Source of the DNA: Helicobacter rappini
GTDB taxonomy: Bacteria > Campylobacterota > Campylobacteria > Campylobacterales > Helicobacteraceae
DNA: 64,000 bases
Direction: 5' to 3'
Assembly (NCBI RefSeq): GCF_900198625.1
Contig: NZ_FZPK01000040.1
Coordinates: forward strand, 1-64,000
Positions 1-11,037 of this stretch are shown here, one piece after another. The notes under the pieces were generated by a model that saw only the letters and a program-made list of their open reading frames with translations, had not been told where the DNA came from and made no database searches. The first letter of the stretch is position 1. Every line of letters starts with the position of its first letter. The position numbers were made by a program, and so were the translations under genes.

Positions 1-4
1 GAAT

Positions 5-3000
5 GTGTTGGGGGAAATGCAGTCTAAAAACAACATTGTAAGCATTAATGCAGATGAAGCTTTGCAGAGACTCTATTCAATTCAAGGTGCAAAAATACCA
101 CAAGAATTAGATATACAATCATTTATGAATACACTTGATAGTATCGTAAATAAAGATAACTTTATAGCACATTTACAAAAAAAGAATGATTCACAAAATA
201 GACTTGCATATTTAAATCTTGTTGAGCCTACGCTGAATAAATGGGATTTAAAGCTTACAAGTGGTGATAGAACCGACTTAATTAAGGTATTTAATGATGG
301 AAAAAACTTTTTTACATTATTAATAACAGCAGAGAATAATAAAAGACTGATAACATTTTTACCAAAAGCACGAGAGGATTATATAGCAAATAAGATAAAA
401 AATGCCGACCATATCCAAACTTTCATCAGCCGAGCGAGTAAAGAAAATGAATGGACTCGCAATGCAAATCCTACCACAAAACAAGAAATAAGTAAAGATA
501 TAGAATCTAAAAGCACACAAGAGATAGAAAAAAAAGAAAGAATGCACAGGGGTGTTTATAGTGTCTATTACGATGACATAATGATTGATTTTGTAAAAAA
601 ATACGACCCTGATGATGATTTGTGGTTTATGAAACATGCAAAACTTGAATACAGCGATAATGGAGAAGAAGTTTATGCAGCACTTAAACACTTTAATGAA
701 GTTAGAGACAATGTATCAACAACATACGATGATTATGTAGCTGCAACAGAAAAAGTCAAAAACTCTCTCAATCGTGCTGCTTTAGACATTATTGATGATT
801 TTAAAGCTACTGATGAAGCACTTGAGGCAATAGAAAAAATACAAACTAAATTGCTTGATGACTATCCACAAACAAATAAAAATATTTCAATTAACACTAG
901 GCTAGAAAAAGATTCTATGCAAATAGAATCTAAAAGCACACAAGAGCCTGTAACACAAAAAGAAACACAAGAGAATACACAAGCAATAAATCAAAGTGAA
1001 GGCATAAGAGAGCAAAACCAACATTTACACCTTGAAAACTTAGATACAACACGCTTTTTTGAAACTATCAATAATATGCAAGGCAAAAATCTAAGCAAAA
1101 AAGACAAAATACAATTATTTGATAGCTTTACTTCTGCCCTGCAATCTAGGCAAGATTTAATCATTGATGAAATTGAGAGAATCTTAAAACATGCAAATAA
1201 AAGCGGTGATAGGAAACATAAAGACTTTAGCGATTTAGATGAATACGCTATGAAGGAAATTTTCTTTAAGCTTAAAAATAAGGATTTATATGATGATTAT
1301 GAAAGCATACTTAAAGATTTAAAGGCTAATAAGGATATTGATTGGGATAAAAGCATTTTTAAAGAATTTCAAAATACTGAAAAAGGCATTGCTTTAAGTA
1401 ATAATAAGATTAGCAGTGGCGTTGCAGAAGACTTTGCAAAAAGTCTAAAGGAATGGGAGCTAGATAATAATCATATTGTTAATAAATTTAAAGATACAAT
1501 ACAATCACAAAATACAAAGGATACACATGCAAACACAAAACAAGACACAAACACAACAAACCACACAGAAAAAGAAACAAGCACAAAAGAAAGCCACACA
1601 GACAATCAACATGAAGCTACTCAAAGAGAGAGTGGAGCTGATACTAAGTGGGCAACTTCACGCACGAGCAATAATCCACAAGAAAATAAGGACACAGAGA
1701 CAACTCTCAAAAGAGACAATGGAATTAGCGATGAGTATTCACCAAGCACAAAAGAGATGGCACAAAGCGGGAATGAAAAAACTCATGAAAAAAGAGATAT
1801 ACGAGATGACTCTAGCCATAGCAGCAGCGACATTGAAACCAATGCTAATATTAGCAGAGATACACAAGGACATAATGCTGGAATCAGACTTGATGAGACT
1901 GACAACAAGCGATATAAGCATGATGGAAACGATGATAGGGATAACTCAAGGACTAGAATACACAGAAATGTATCTTTAAAGAAAAAAGGCAAAAAGGATT
2001 CTAACACAAACACAGAATCTAAAGTTGCCACACAAGACATAGACACACAATCTACACCACAAGTAAAACCCAAAAAACTCACTGATAAGGAAATAATCGA
2101 TAACTTCTTAAAAGAATATGATAATCATGAATATGGGAGCAAAGAGATATCATTAATAAAAAATATCGACAAACCTGAAAACTTAATGTATATAGCTAAG
2201 GCAATCAAAGATTTTAATGAGGCTAGAACTTTACAAGATGATATATTAAAAATTGATACTAAAGCAATTGCTGATGCTGGTGTTTTAACCCTTGAAGAAA
2301 GGCAGCAACTTGGCAGGGGAATGGGCGATTTGCTGCCAACTCTTAAGGAAGCTTTTCATTATTTGCATAAAGCACCATATCCTGCAGAAATATATAAGAT
2401 AAGTAACATTAAAAAAAGAAAAGAAGTCAAAAAAGCCTATAATCTAGTCCAAGAAAAAGGCTTACATAGATTTGACTATCCACAAACAAATAAAGATGTT
2501 TCGCTTAACGCTCAACATGACAAGGAAACACCAAAAACCACAAAAGAAATAATCAAAGAAGCAAAGGCAAGTGGTAAGAGTGTAAGAGAGACACAAGAAT
2601 TAATAGACAAAAACAAAGCTACTGAAACATTCACGGATAGCTATGGTAAAACACATGAGATACCAAAAGATATAGCAGACAATTGGAAAAATACCTTTAA
2701 TCTAAAAAGCCTTGATGAAGCCTATATCCCTAACTTTACACCTGAAGTAAAACAAGCTTTAGATTCTATCTTGCAAGGCGAAGATATTAAGCTATCTGCT
2801 GGGAGCTTAGTAAAGCTTATACAGAGAGACAGATTAGAGTTTTTACCTTATATTAAGGACACTTTAGAATCACCACAAGTAGTCGTTAGACAAGTAGATG
2901 GAGCGTTAATATTTGCCAAAGATTTTAGAGATGATAAATTAGGTAAATTCTTTGCAAGTGTAAGCAAAAACGATAATGGCGAATGGGTTATATCTAGTAA

Positions 3001-6000
3001 TGCACCAAAAAATCTAAATAATTTACAAAATAAGATTAAAGAAGGTGGGGAAGTTTTATATAGTGATTTGCCCGAGCTTCCAATAATCGCTAAGCCCGAA
3101 TTACCCGCTAAAGCGTTGAATAGCGAAGCAAATGCTGACAACATTATACCACAAAAACCAAAACCAAAACAAAGTCCAAAAGAATTAGATAATATAGAAA
3201 GTGATAGCAATCCAGCAGGCATTCTAAACCCTGAAGAGTTAGCAACACTCAATAAAGAATTTAAACTCGGTGAAATACAAGACTTAAAAGGACAAAAAGC
3301 CCTATATGATGCAAATATAGAATCTCTTAGTTTGCTTGATGATATACTAAAGAGTGGCAGAGTAGCAACTGATGATGAAAAAAAGATTTTAAGTAATTTT
3401 AGAGGCTTTGGTAAGGCAAGTAATGAATTATATCAAGTGATAAAAGAAAAAGGTGAGAGACTAGATAGCCTTAATAAGCTTTTAGAGAGTTTGAGTGAAT
3501 CTGTTGGAGCAAAGATAGACGCTGATTATTTATTCCGCAGGGCAGGTGATGCTTACTACACACCTACACCTATTGTAGAATCTATGGTAAAACTTGCTAA
3601 GGATTTAGGACTAAACAATAATCATGTTATACTAGAGCCTAGCAGTGGGAGTGGTAGATTCTTAGGGCAGTTTCACTCAAATGCGAATGTAGTAGGCATT
3701 GAGCTAGACCCATTTACTGCTAAACTATCACAGACTATATATCCCTACTTTAAGATAGATAATGCAGGATTCCAAAACTCTAAATTTGCAAAAGATGACT
3801 TTTATGATTTAGTTATAGGCAATCCCCCCTATAGTAACTTTACTATTAGAGATGAGGCTTTCAGTGCGTCAGCTCATAACTACTTTATGAAAAGGGGTAT
3901 TGATAAACTAAGAGTTGGGGGCATTAGCATACAGATAGTAACAAAAAGCTTTATGGATTCTAGTAATGACTTGGTGCGTAAAGAAATAGCTAAGAATGCA
4001 AAGTTTCTAGGTGGAGTAAGACTGCCAAATAATGCTTTTAAAGATGCAAGTGTAACGACTGATATACTTGTATTTAAAAAGGTAAGTGCCGCTGAAGCTA
4101 AAAAGCTAGATAACTCATGGATAGAGACAACAGAGTTAAATGGCATACCTGTAAGTAAATACTTTGTAGATAACCCACAAAATGTTTTAGGTGAAATGAA
4201 AGTCGGTAAAGGGCAGTTTGGGGATATAGTGCATGTTATAAATAAAGAGGGCATTGACTTTTCTAACTTTGATTTAATGCCATATTTAAATAAAAAATAT
4301 GATTTTGATACATTAAGACTAAAAGATAATAATACACATTCATTAAAAGACTTAGAGAGTGAAGTAAAGACTACACAAGATATTACAGATAGTCAAATGG
4401 GTGCTGTAAGATATGATAAAGAACAAGATAAGTTTATAAAAAATGATGGGGGAAGTGATGATGAGCTTGACTTAAAAGAGTATTTACAATCACTAGAAGT
4501 TACTTGGAAACCTGAAACCATAGAGAAAAGAATAGCTGAATATAAAGAGTTAGCCCCAAAGATAAGCGAATTGCAAAGCACATTAAAAAGCTTACAAAAA
4601 GCAGAGCTAGATTCTGAAGCAAGTAATGAAACAATCTCTGCATTAAGACAAAAGCTAAATAGTGATTATGAAGCAGTAGTGGGTAAGAATGGTAGCTTTT
4701 ATACAAAGGATAAAAAGGTATCCCCTAGATTTAAACTCTTTGAAATGGTAGATGATACAAGCTTTGAAATCTTTGCATTGGAAAAAGCACCGCTTGTAAA
4801 GAATAATAAAGTAGTAGGAGCAGAAAGGGCAGATATTTTTACAAAGCGAGTAAGCTATCCTTATGTAAGACCACAGAGTGCAGATAACTTGCATGACGCT
4901 ATGCATATAAGCTTAAATGAGACAGGATATAATGATTATCAAAGGATAGCTGACCTTTTAGGAAGCGATGTAGATTCTGTAAAAAAAGAGTTTTTAGATA
5001 AAAAGCTAGAGTATTTAGACCATAATGGCGAGAGATTAAATAAAGATATATTCTTAAGTGGTGATGTAAAGACAAGACTAGAATCCTTTCATGATGAATA
5101 TGGATTGCCAAAGTTTAGCGATGATGAAACAATCGCTCATTATCAAAAGATAGCCTATGAAGATTTAAAGAATGTTATACCTGATGATATAGAAGTGCCA
5201 CATATTGAAATACCATTAGGGGCGAATTGGCTTGATAAAAACATTACTGATAGCTTTTTAAGTGAGATTGTAGGACTAGACTATCTTAACACAAATTATA
5301 TACATGGGGCTGGTTGGAAAGTCAATTTTGATGGATTAAAAGATAGAGACTTTATGATTGCAACAGGCAAGGATTTCAAAGCAAATACAGGTGTAGAATA
5401 TATCAATGGTATTGATTATATAGAGGATATGCTAAATAATAAAACTTTAGTCGTGCAAAAGACAATAAAAGGTGATAAGGATAAAACAATCATATATAGA
5501 GACCCTATTGCAACACAAAGCCTAGAAGCTTTAAAAAAGCAATTAAAAAGAGAGTTTAAACAATATATCCTAGATAATGATAACTTCAGTGAAATAGCAC
5601 AAAAGCAATATAATGATACCTTTAACAGAGAAGTAGCAAGAAAATATGATGGCAGTCATTTAAAACTACATGGGGCAAATAGTGATATAGAGTTAAGAAA
5701 ACACCAAAAGAATGCAGTCTTTAGATTTTTCCAAGAGTTAAGCTCTCTTTTAGCCCATGATGTAGGCACAGGTAAAAGCTATACAATGATAGCTTCTGCC
5801 ATTGAGGGAAAAAGGCTTAAAGTGCATAATAAGCCCATGATAGTATTACCTAATCATGTAGCCCCACAAATAGCAGCAGAAGCAAGGAGATTATATCCTA
5901 ATGCAAATATAAAGCTTATTCAAGCAGTATCAAGGAAAGATAAGAATAGGCAATTAGCAAGTCTTAAAAACAATAGCCATGATATTATCATTACGACCTA

Positions 6001-9000
6001 TACCGCTTTTACAAATATGAATGTAGCCCCAAGTGCTTTTAAGGATTATATAAATATGGAAGTAGAACATCTAAAGAATATATATTATCAATTAGAAAAA
6101 TCAGGTGAGGCTTCTAAAAGAGAGTTAAATTCTATTGCAAATCGCATAGAAAAAGCAGAAGAGAGGGCAACTAACTATGCTAAAAGTGTAGCCAATGATA
6201 AACAGAATGTATTCTTTGAAGATTTAGGTATAGATACCTTAATGTTTGATGAAGCACATTATCTAAAAAATCTGCCTATATTTACCGCTCAAAGAAATGT
6301 AAGAGGTATAGGAAGTGCAGATTCACAAAGGGCAATTGATGCCTTTATGAAAATAAGTCAAATGAGAGATTTGCCTAATAATAGAGTGCTATTTGCAACA
6401 GGCACACCGATTACAAACTTTATCAGTGATATTTTTACAATGCAGAGATTTTTAGGCTCTAAAGACTTAGAAGCTAAGGGCATAGATGTATTTGATGAAT
6501 GGTGTAAAATGTTTGCAGGGGCTTCTAGTGAATTTGAGATGAAAGCAACAGGGGAGTATAAACTCACATCAAGGCTTAGAGACTTCTCAAACCTGCCAGA
6601 ATTAAAAGCTATGTATTATAAGTTTGCAGACTTAGTAACTAAAGAAGATATGCAAAAAGCCATACTAGAAGAAGGCGGCAAGATTATAGAACCAAAGGTA
6701 AGAAGAATACCTGTTGTATTAAAAAGAAACCAAGCACAAATAGATTTTATGGAGAGTGTGAAAAAAAGAGCAAAAGTTTTACAAGAAAATCCACAAGCTG
6801 CAATGGAAAAAGGCGGGGATAATATGCTAAAGATTATCTCTGATTCTAATAAAGCAAGTATTGATATGCGTTTAATTGATTCTTCATATAAAAGAGATGA
6901 GAATGGAAAAATATCAGCAGCAGCTAATAATATCCTAGAAGTGTATAATGACTTTAACGAGCATAAAGGCACACAATTGGTATTCCTAGATACTTCAGTG
7001 CCAAAAAAGGCAGTCAAACCTGAAACACTAGAGAAATGGCAAAAAGAATTAGAAAGAATAGATTCAGTAATACAAAATCAATCTCATAATCTAAGCGATA
7101 ATCAACTAGAAAAACTAAGAGATAAAGCAAGTGATTTAGAAAGCAAGATTGCAAGGGGAAGTGATGGATTTAGTGCTTATAATGATTTAAAAGATTTACT
7201 CATAGAAAAAGGTATTAAAGAAAACGAAGTAGCATTCGTGCATGACTTTGAGGGCATTAAAAAAGAAACACTATCTCAAAAGATTAATAGCGGTGAGATT
7301 AGAGTATTAATCGGTAGCACAAGTAAAATGGGTGCAGGGAGTAACTTCCAAGAAAGACTAGCAGCAATACATCACCTAGACCTAGATTGGACACCTGCTA
7401 ATATGGAGCAAAGAGAAGGCAGGATTATAAGACAAGGTAATCGCTTAATGGATTTAGTCCCTGACTTTGAAGCTAGAATCTATACTTATGTAACAGAACA
7501 AATGAGTGATAGCTTAATGCTTCAAACACTAGAGCAGAAAACAAAGATAATAAAACAAATACAAGACCCAAACCTTAAAACAAGAGTAATAGAAGATATA
7601 AGCGAAGATAACTTGCATGGCAGACTAAAAGCTATGACTAGCCCTAATGCAGAACAAGAAGTAGAAGCTATGAATATAGTAAAATCCATTGATGAAGTAG
7701 AGAATGCTATAAGCACACATGATTTAATCCTTAAAAATAATCACAATAAAATAGAGAATGCAAATAAATTAGAATCTAGTATGCAAAAGGATATAAACAC
7801 ACTAGAAGCTTTTAAAAAGCAAACACAAGATAATACCACTATAAGCTTTGGAAAAGAGAAAGTAAACTTTGCTAAGGATAATAAGGCAAAGACAAGTAAA
7901 GATAATAAAACAGACACACCAAAGGCTACAAAAGATAAAGACAAAAAGAAAGAAAAAGAAAAAAGCCCTGAAACTTTAGCTAATGAAAAACTAAATGCAA
8001 TCATACAAGACTTTGCAAAGTCTAGCGATAACATTAAAGTAATATGTGAGTATCGTGGATTAAATATCTTAGCAAAAAAGGGATATAGCGGCATGATTGA
8101 CTTTTATTTAGGTAAAGATTTAAATGAATCTTTAAGCATTTCTACAAGACTAGATGTAAGAGATGCTGCATATACAGATAAAAACTATATGCAAAGATTT
8201 CATAATGGCTACAATAAGCTTATAAGTGATGATTATATAAAAGAATTACAAGGGCAGATACAAAAAGCAAAAGATACAAGAGAAAAAGCAAAAAAGGCTT
8301 ATGAAAAAGAGATTGCAAATAAAGAGAGTGTAGCAGAGCTTAGAAATAGCTTGAATGAAATGCTAGTAAGACAGGCAGAATTGCATAGCTTTTTAGGCAG
8401 GGCAAGTGATTCTGAAATAGAGAGACTAAAAGCTATATATGGTGATGACTTTGAAGATATTGTGAAAGGGAAGTTTAGTAAAGAGAGTGAAAATAAAGCA
8501 TTAGATAATAATACAGCTAATAATATAGCAGAGAATGACTTAGAACAAACCCTAGAATCTACCATGCAAAAGTTTAATTACGATGAGAGAAAGGCAAAAG
8601 ATTTACTAGAGTGGCATAAAGATTCTAGTCCTTTGACAAAAGATGAAAATGGACTGCCTAAAGTGTTTTATCATGGAAGCGGTGCGGAATTTGAAGTGTT
8701 TGAAAAAGAGAAAGACAGAAGTGGTTTGGGCTTTTGGTTTGCACTAGATAAGGATTATGCTAAAGAGAAAGCAAGGTTTAGAGGAATAAATGGAGGAATA
8801 CTCTATGAAGTGTTTTTACATGTTAAAAAGCCGTTAGATTTAAGAAGGGCAAATAAAGATTATCCTGCTGATATTAAAAATGAATTGACAGAAAAAGGTT
8901 TAAATCTTAATTCCTATGACACACAAAGCAGGGAAGCACAAGATTTTTTAAGAAGTAAAGGCTATGATGGTATTATTTTGGATGTTGATTCAAGTGATTT

Positions 9001-9964
9001 TTTTGTAGTCTTTGATTCCAATCAAATAAAGCATATTGACAATAAAGGAAGCTATACGGATACAAAAGGCAATATCACTAAGACTAAACCAAAAAATAAA
9101 GAATCTACACATACCTACTTTAATGATAAAAGCCCTAACATCATGTATGCTAATCCAAAACATTTAGGAGCTGGAATCTTAAGTGGCAGTGCAGCAGGAA
9201 TTGAAACAGATGAGAATGGGAATATTGTAGGATTTAATCCGCAAAACTTTGTCTTAGGCTTAATTGGTGGTAGTGTTGCAAGTAAGGCGATAAGCAAACT
9301 CTATAACAATGAAAGCACACAAAGATATGCTACTTTAGCTATTAAAAGCATACAACAAGACTACAAATCTTTGAGTGAAAATAATCCAGCTATGTTTGCT
9401 AAAATAATGCAAAAGTTTAATCCTAGAGATTTTTTAAAAGGCAAAAAGGAAATAAATAGCTTGAGTAATGAAATATTTAACAAAGAGTTAGCAAAAGCCA
9501 TAGAATCTGCCTTGCAAAATGGTAAAGTAGAGACAATGCCACAAGCAGAGTTTAGAAATAAGGAAGAGTTTGCAAAAATATTTGATAGCATAAGCGGAAA
9601 ATATGGGATTATAGAAACGCCTTATAAGGAAGTGAAAGCGGATATAAAGAGTGCATGGAAGCATTTTACTTACAATACGCACAACACAGACAGAGAAAAC
9701 ATAAAAGGCGGTTTCTTTAAAACCTTTAAAGACCCATTGTTTATCGTAGAACAGGCAAGAGAAGGACAAAGTAGCCCTAGCGTGTATTTCTATAAGCCAT
9801 TTTACGATAATGACAAAAAGCTAATGAATCTGTTTGGAATAGGGATAGATTCTGTTGGAAATATAGATTTTAAGACATACTACTTTGACAAAAAAGAAAA
9901 TCGATTAAAAGAAATGTTAATGAGTGATAAGATTAAAATTGTATATATGCAAGAAAACCCTTAA
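5..9964 (+). CDS. Giant polyvalent mobile-element protein: nuclease-like, adenine methyltransferase, SNF2-type helicase and ADP-ribosyltransferase-like domains
   Basis: Up to 3319 residues; the frame is open to the window edge, so the true start may lie upstream. GTG at 5 and ATG at 17 are both possible. Seen in order (approximate residues): a small alpha/beta region at 45-140; a long Thr/Asn/Lys-rich linker at 300-690; another compact region at 900-1020; a methyltransferase with motif I EPSSGSGR (1211-1218) and NPPY (1273-1276); a helicase with Walker A DVGTGKS (1919-1925), DEAH (2082-2085) and motif VI REGRIIRQGN (2470-2479); a VFYHGS module from 2887 resembling the ART-PolyVal ADP-ribosyltransferase; and a C-terminal segment (about 3225-3319) resembling barnase/EndoU/RelE-like PBECR nucleases. 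Comparable proteins occur in conjugative elements and phages, and H. pylori TnPZ/ICE elements carry a similar giant methylase-helicase ORF. Probably enters or modifies recipient DNA and counters defence. The methylase and helicase calls are secure; the small terminal domains are tentative. Confidence 0.85.
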   Translation: MLGEMQSKNNIVSINADEALQRLYSIQGAKIPQELDIQSFMNTLDSIVNKDNFIAHLQKKNDSQNRLAYLNLVEPTLNKWDLKLTSGDRTDLIKVFNDGKNFFTLLITAENNKRLITFLPKAREDYIANKIKNADHIQTFISRASKENEWTRNANPTTKQEISKDIESKSTQEIEKKERMHRGVYSVYYDDIMIDFVKKYDPDDDLWFMKHAKLEYSDNGEEVYAALKHFNEVRDNVSTTYDDYVAATEKVKNSLNRAALDIIDDFKATDEALEAIEKIQTKLLDDYPQTNKNISINTRLEKDSMQIESKSTQEPVTQKETQENTQAINQSEGIREQNQHLHLENLDTTRFFETINNMQGKNLSKKDKIQLFDSFTSALQSRQDLIIDEIERILKHANKSGDRKHKDFSDLDEYAMKEIFFKLKNKDLYDDYESILKDLKANKDIDWDKSIFKEFQNTEKGIALSNNKISSGVAEDFAKSLKEWELDNNHIVNKFKDTIQSQNTKDTHANTKQDTNTTNHTEKETSTKESHTDNQHEATQRESGADTKWATSRTSNNPQENKDTETTLKRDNGISDEYSPSTKEMAQSGNEKTHEKRDIRDDSSHSSSDIETNANISRDTQGHNAGIRLDETDNKRYKHDGNDDRDNSRTRIHRNVSLKKKGKKDSNTNTESKVATQDIDTQSTPQVKPKKLTDKEIIDNFLKEYDNHEYGSKEISLIKNIDKPENLMYIAKAIKDFNEARTLQDDILKIDTKAIADAGVLTLEERQQLGRGMGDLLPTLKEAFHYLHKAPYPAEIYKISNIKKRKEVKKAYNLVQEKGLHRFDYPQTNKDVSLNAQHDKETPKTTKEIIKEAKASGKSVRETQELIDKNKATETFTDSYGKTHEIPKDIADNWKNTFNLKSLDEAYIPNFTPEVKQALDSILQGEDIKLSAGSLVKLIQRDRLEFLPYIKDTLESPQVVVRQVDGALIFAKDFRDDKLGKFFASVSKNDNGEWVISSNAPKNLNNLQNKIKEGGEVLYSDLPELPIIAKPELPAKALNSEANADNIIPQKPKPKQSPKELDNIESDSNPAGILNPEELATLNKEFKLGEIQDLKGQKALYDANIESLSLLDDILKSGRVATDDEKKILSNFRGFGKASNELYQVIKEKGERLDSLNKLLESLSESVGAKIDADYLFRRAGDAYYTPTPIVESMVKLAKDLGLNNNHVILEPSSGSGRFLGQFHSNANVVGIELDPFTAKLSQTIYPYFKIDNAGFQNSKFAKDDFYDLVIGNPPYSNFTIRDEAFSASAHNYFMKRGIDKLRVGGISIQIVTKSFMDSSNDLVRKEIAKNAKFLGGVRLPNNAFKDASVTTDILVFKKVSAAEAKKLDNSWIETTELNGIPVSKYFVDNPQNVLGEMKVGKGQFGDIVHVINKEGIDFSNFDLMPYLNKKYDFDTLRLKDNNTHSLKDLESEVKTTQDITDSQMGAVRYDKEQDKFIKNDGGSDDELDLKEYLQSLEVTWKPETIEKRIAEYKELAPKISELQSTLKSLQKAELDSEASNETISALRQKLNSDYEAVVGKNGSFYTKDKKVSPRFKLFEMVDDTSFEIFALEKAPLVKNNKVVGAERADIFTKRVSYPYVRPQSADNLHDAMHISLNETGYNDYQRIADLLGSDVDSVKKEFLDKKLEYLDHNGERLNKDIFLSGDVKTRLESFHDEYGLPKFSDDETIAHYQKIAYEDLKNVIPDDIEVPHIEIPLGANWLDKNITDSFLSEIVGLDYLNTNYIHGAGWKVNFDGLKDRDFMIATGKDFKANTGVEYINGIDYIEDMLNNKTLVVQKTIKGDKDKTIIYRDPIATQSLEALKKQLKREFKQYILDNDNFSEIAQKQYNDTFNREVARKYDGSHLKLHGANSDIELRKHQKNAVFRFFQELSSLLAHDVGTGKSYTMIASAIEGKRLKVHNKPMIVLPNHVAPQIAAEARRLYPNANIKLIQAVSRKDKNRQLASLKNNSHDIIITTYTAFTNMNVAPSAFKDYINMEVEHLKNIYYQLEKSGEASKRELNSIANRIEKAEERATNYAKSVANDKQNVFFEDLGIDTLMFDEAHYLKNLPIFTAQRNVRGIGSADSQRAIDAFMKISQMRDLPNNRVLFATGTPITNFISDIFTMQRFLGSKDLEAKGIDVFDEWCKMFAGASSEFEMKATGEYKLTSRLRDFSNLPELKAMYYKFADLVTKEDMQKAILEEGGKIIEPKVRRIPVVLKRNQAQIDFMESVKKRAKVLQENPQAAMEKGGDNMLKIISDSNKASIDMRLIDSSYKRDENGKISAAANNILEVYNDFNEHKGTQLVFLDTSVPKKAVKPETLEKWQKELERIDSVIQNQSHNLSDNQLEKLRDKASDLESKIARGSDGFSAYNDLKDLLIEKGIKENEVAFVHDFEGIKKETLSQKINSGEIRVLIGSTSKMGAGSNFQERLAAIHHLDLDWTPANMEQREGRIIRQGNRLMDLVPDFEARIYTYVTEQMSDSLMLQTLEQKTKIIKQIQDPNLKTRVIEDISEDNLHGRLKAMTSPNAEQEVEAMNIVKSIDEVENAISTHDLILKNNHNKIENANKLESSMQKDINTLEAFKKQTQDNTTISFGKEKVNFAKDNKAKTSKDNKTDTPKATKDKDKKKEKEKSPETLANEKLNAIIQDFAKSSDNIKVICEYRGLNILAKKGYSGMIDFYLGKDLNESLSISTRLDVRDAAYTDKNYMQRFHNGYNKLISDDYIKELQGQIQKAKDTREKAKKAYEKEIANKESVAELRNSLNEMLVRQAELHSFLGRASDSEIERLKAIYGDDFEDIVKGKFSKESENKALDNNTANNIAENDLEQTLESTMQKFNYDERKAKDLLEWHKDSSPLTKDENGLPKVFYHGSGAEFEVFEKEKDRSGLGFWFALDKDYAKEKARFRGINGGILYEVFLHVKKPLDLRRANKDYPADIKNELTEKGLNLNSYDTQSREAQDFLRSKGYDGIILDVDSSDFFVVFDSNQIKHIDNKGSYTDTKGNITKTKPKNKESTHTYFNDKSPNIMYANPKHLGAGILSGSAAGIETDENGNIVGFNPQNFVLGLIGGSVASKAISKLYNNESTQRYATLAIKSIQQDYKSLSENNPAMFAKIMQKFNPRDFLKGKKEINSLSNEIFNKELAKAIESALQNGKVETMPQAEFRNKEEFAKIFDSISGKYGIIETPYKEVKADIKSAWKHFTYNTHNTDRENIKGGFFKTFKDPLFIVEQAREGQSSPSVYFYKPFYDNDKKLMNLFGIGIDSVGNIDFKTYYFDKKENRLKEMLMSDKIKIVYMQENP

Positions 9965-10093
9965 GCCCCACCTCTCTCTCACAATCTACCCTATGAGAGC
10001 GTGTTTAGCTATATGTCCTCTAGTAGTATTGAGTTAAAACATATAGCAAGGCTTAAAGATACTTGGATTATACCACAAAAAAAAGGATTTAAC

Positions 10094-11037
10094 ATGATAG
10101 ACACAAAAAATCTCACTCTAAAGAAATTCCAAGAGAATTTTGATTTTATAGAAGCTAAGATGAAAGATAGTCAAATATATAAAGATGCCTTAGATAGTTT
10201 TGTAAAGTATATGCCAAGCTATGCTTTTACAGATGACCAAAAGGCTTTAGCATATAGTGATTTTATGGCAAAGACATTTTTAGGCGTATTTCAAAGTGCA
10301 GTCCAAACAGCATTAACCATAGACCAAAATGAAGTAGCTACAAGAGATGCACAAAATCAAAGTGCATTAGGCATACTAGGTAAGAAAAAAGAAGTAGCAA
10401 TGCTATCCAATCAAGTGAAAGAAAGCTTTTTTAAGATACAAGCAAGTAAAATGCAAACAGCACAACTTCAAGCCCAAGCCCTGCAAGATAAAATCAAGGC
10501 AGAAGTATTACATAAAAGTGCCAATGATAACGCACAGATAAATAAAGCAAATTGTATGGTAAGCTATCAAAATGTCCTATCAAATGCAAATAAACCAGAC
10601 TTACTTAAAAGCTATGATATGCAGCAAACTACGGTGAATGCACTCAAAGCAATAGGTGAAGCTCCAATCAGTGATTACACAGATGAGTGGAAAAAGGTGC
10701 AAATACCTGACTACAATACAGACTTTGATACTACTATACTAGAGATATATGCCACTAAAAGCGTGATAGCTATTGATGAAGTGATAGGATTTCATATTGT
10801 TACTTCTATTGAGTTAGTAGAAGTTGAATGGGATTTTGGTGATGGCAAGGTTAGCAATCAAATGTTAAGAGTAGCCAAAAAGATAATATACTCAAATCTT
10901 TCAATAAAGAAGGCTCATATAATGTAAGATTAAAAGCTTTAGTAGAAGTTGAGAATAAAGATTATGTTAATGATAAGAGTCAAGATAAGTTTGTGATGAA
11001 AGAATACTTTAGAGACTTAGAGATTTTGGTGTGCTAA
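10094..11037 (+). pseudogene. Mobile-element protein with C-terminal PKD-like fold, frameshifted near its end
   Basis: The open frame runs 10094-10927 (277 residues). ATG 10094 was chosen because AAAAGGA lies just upstream; the frame is open back to 10001 but without a ribosome site. The middle is helical and Gln/Ala-rich (coiled-coil-like), with no signal peptide or membrane segment. The C-terminus enters a PKD-like beta domain (VEWDFGDGKVSN) and then leaves frame. The -1 frame continues the domain as KSFNKEGSYNVRLKAL, the usual closing strand of PKD domains, and stops at 11037. A one-base indel or a -1 ribosomal shift at about 10850-10885 would restore about 313 residues. It directly follows the giant polyvalent gene and is probably part of the same element. 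Function unknown. Confidence 0.6.

Noticed and set aside
1476..2082. Overlapping ORFs of 60-167 codons on both strands inside the giant gene
   Set aside because: They lie in the biased Lys/Thr/Asn-rich linker of an uninterrupted 3.3-kilocodon frame and have no ribosome sites or recognisable domains.
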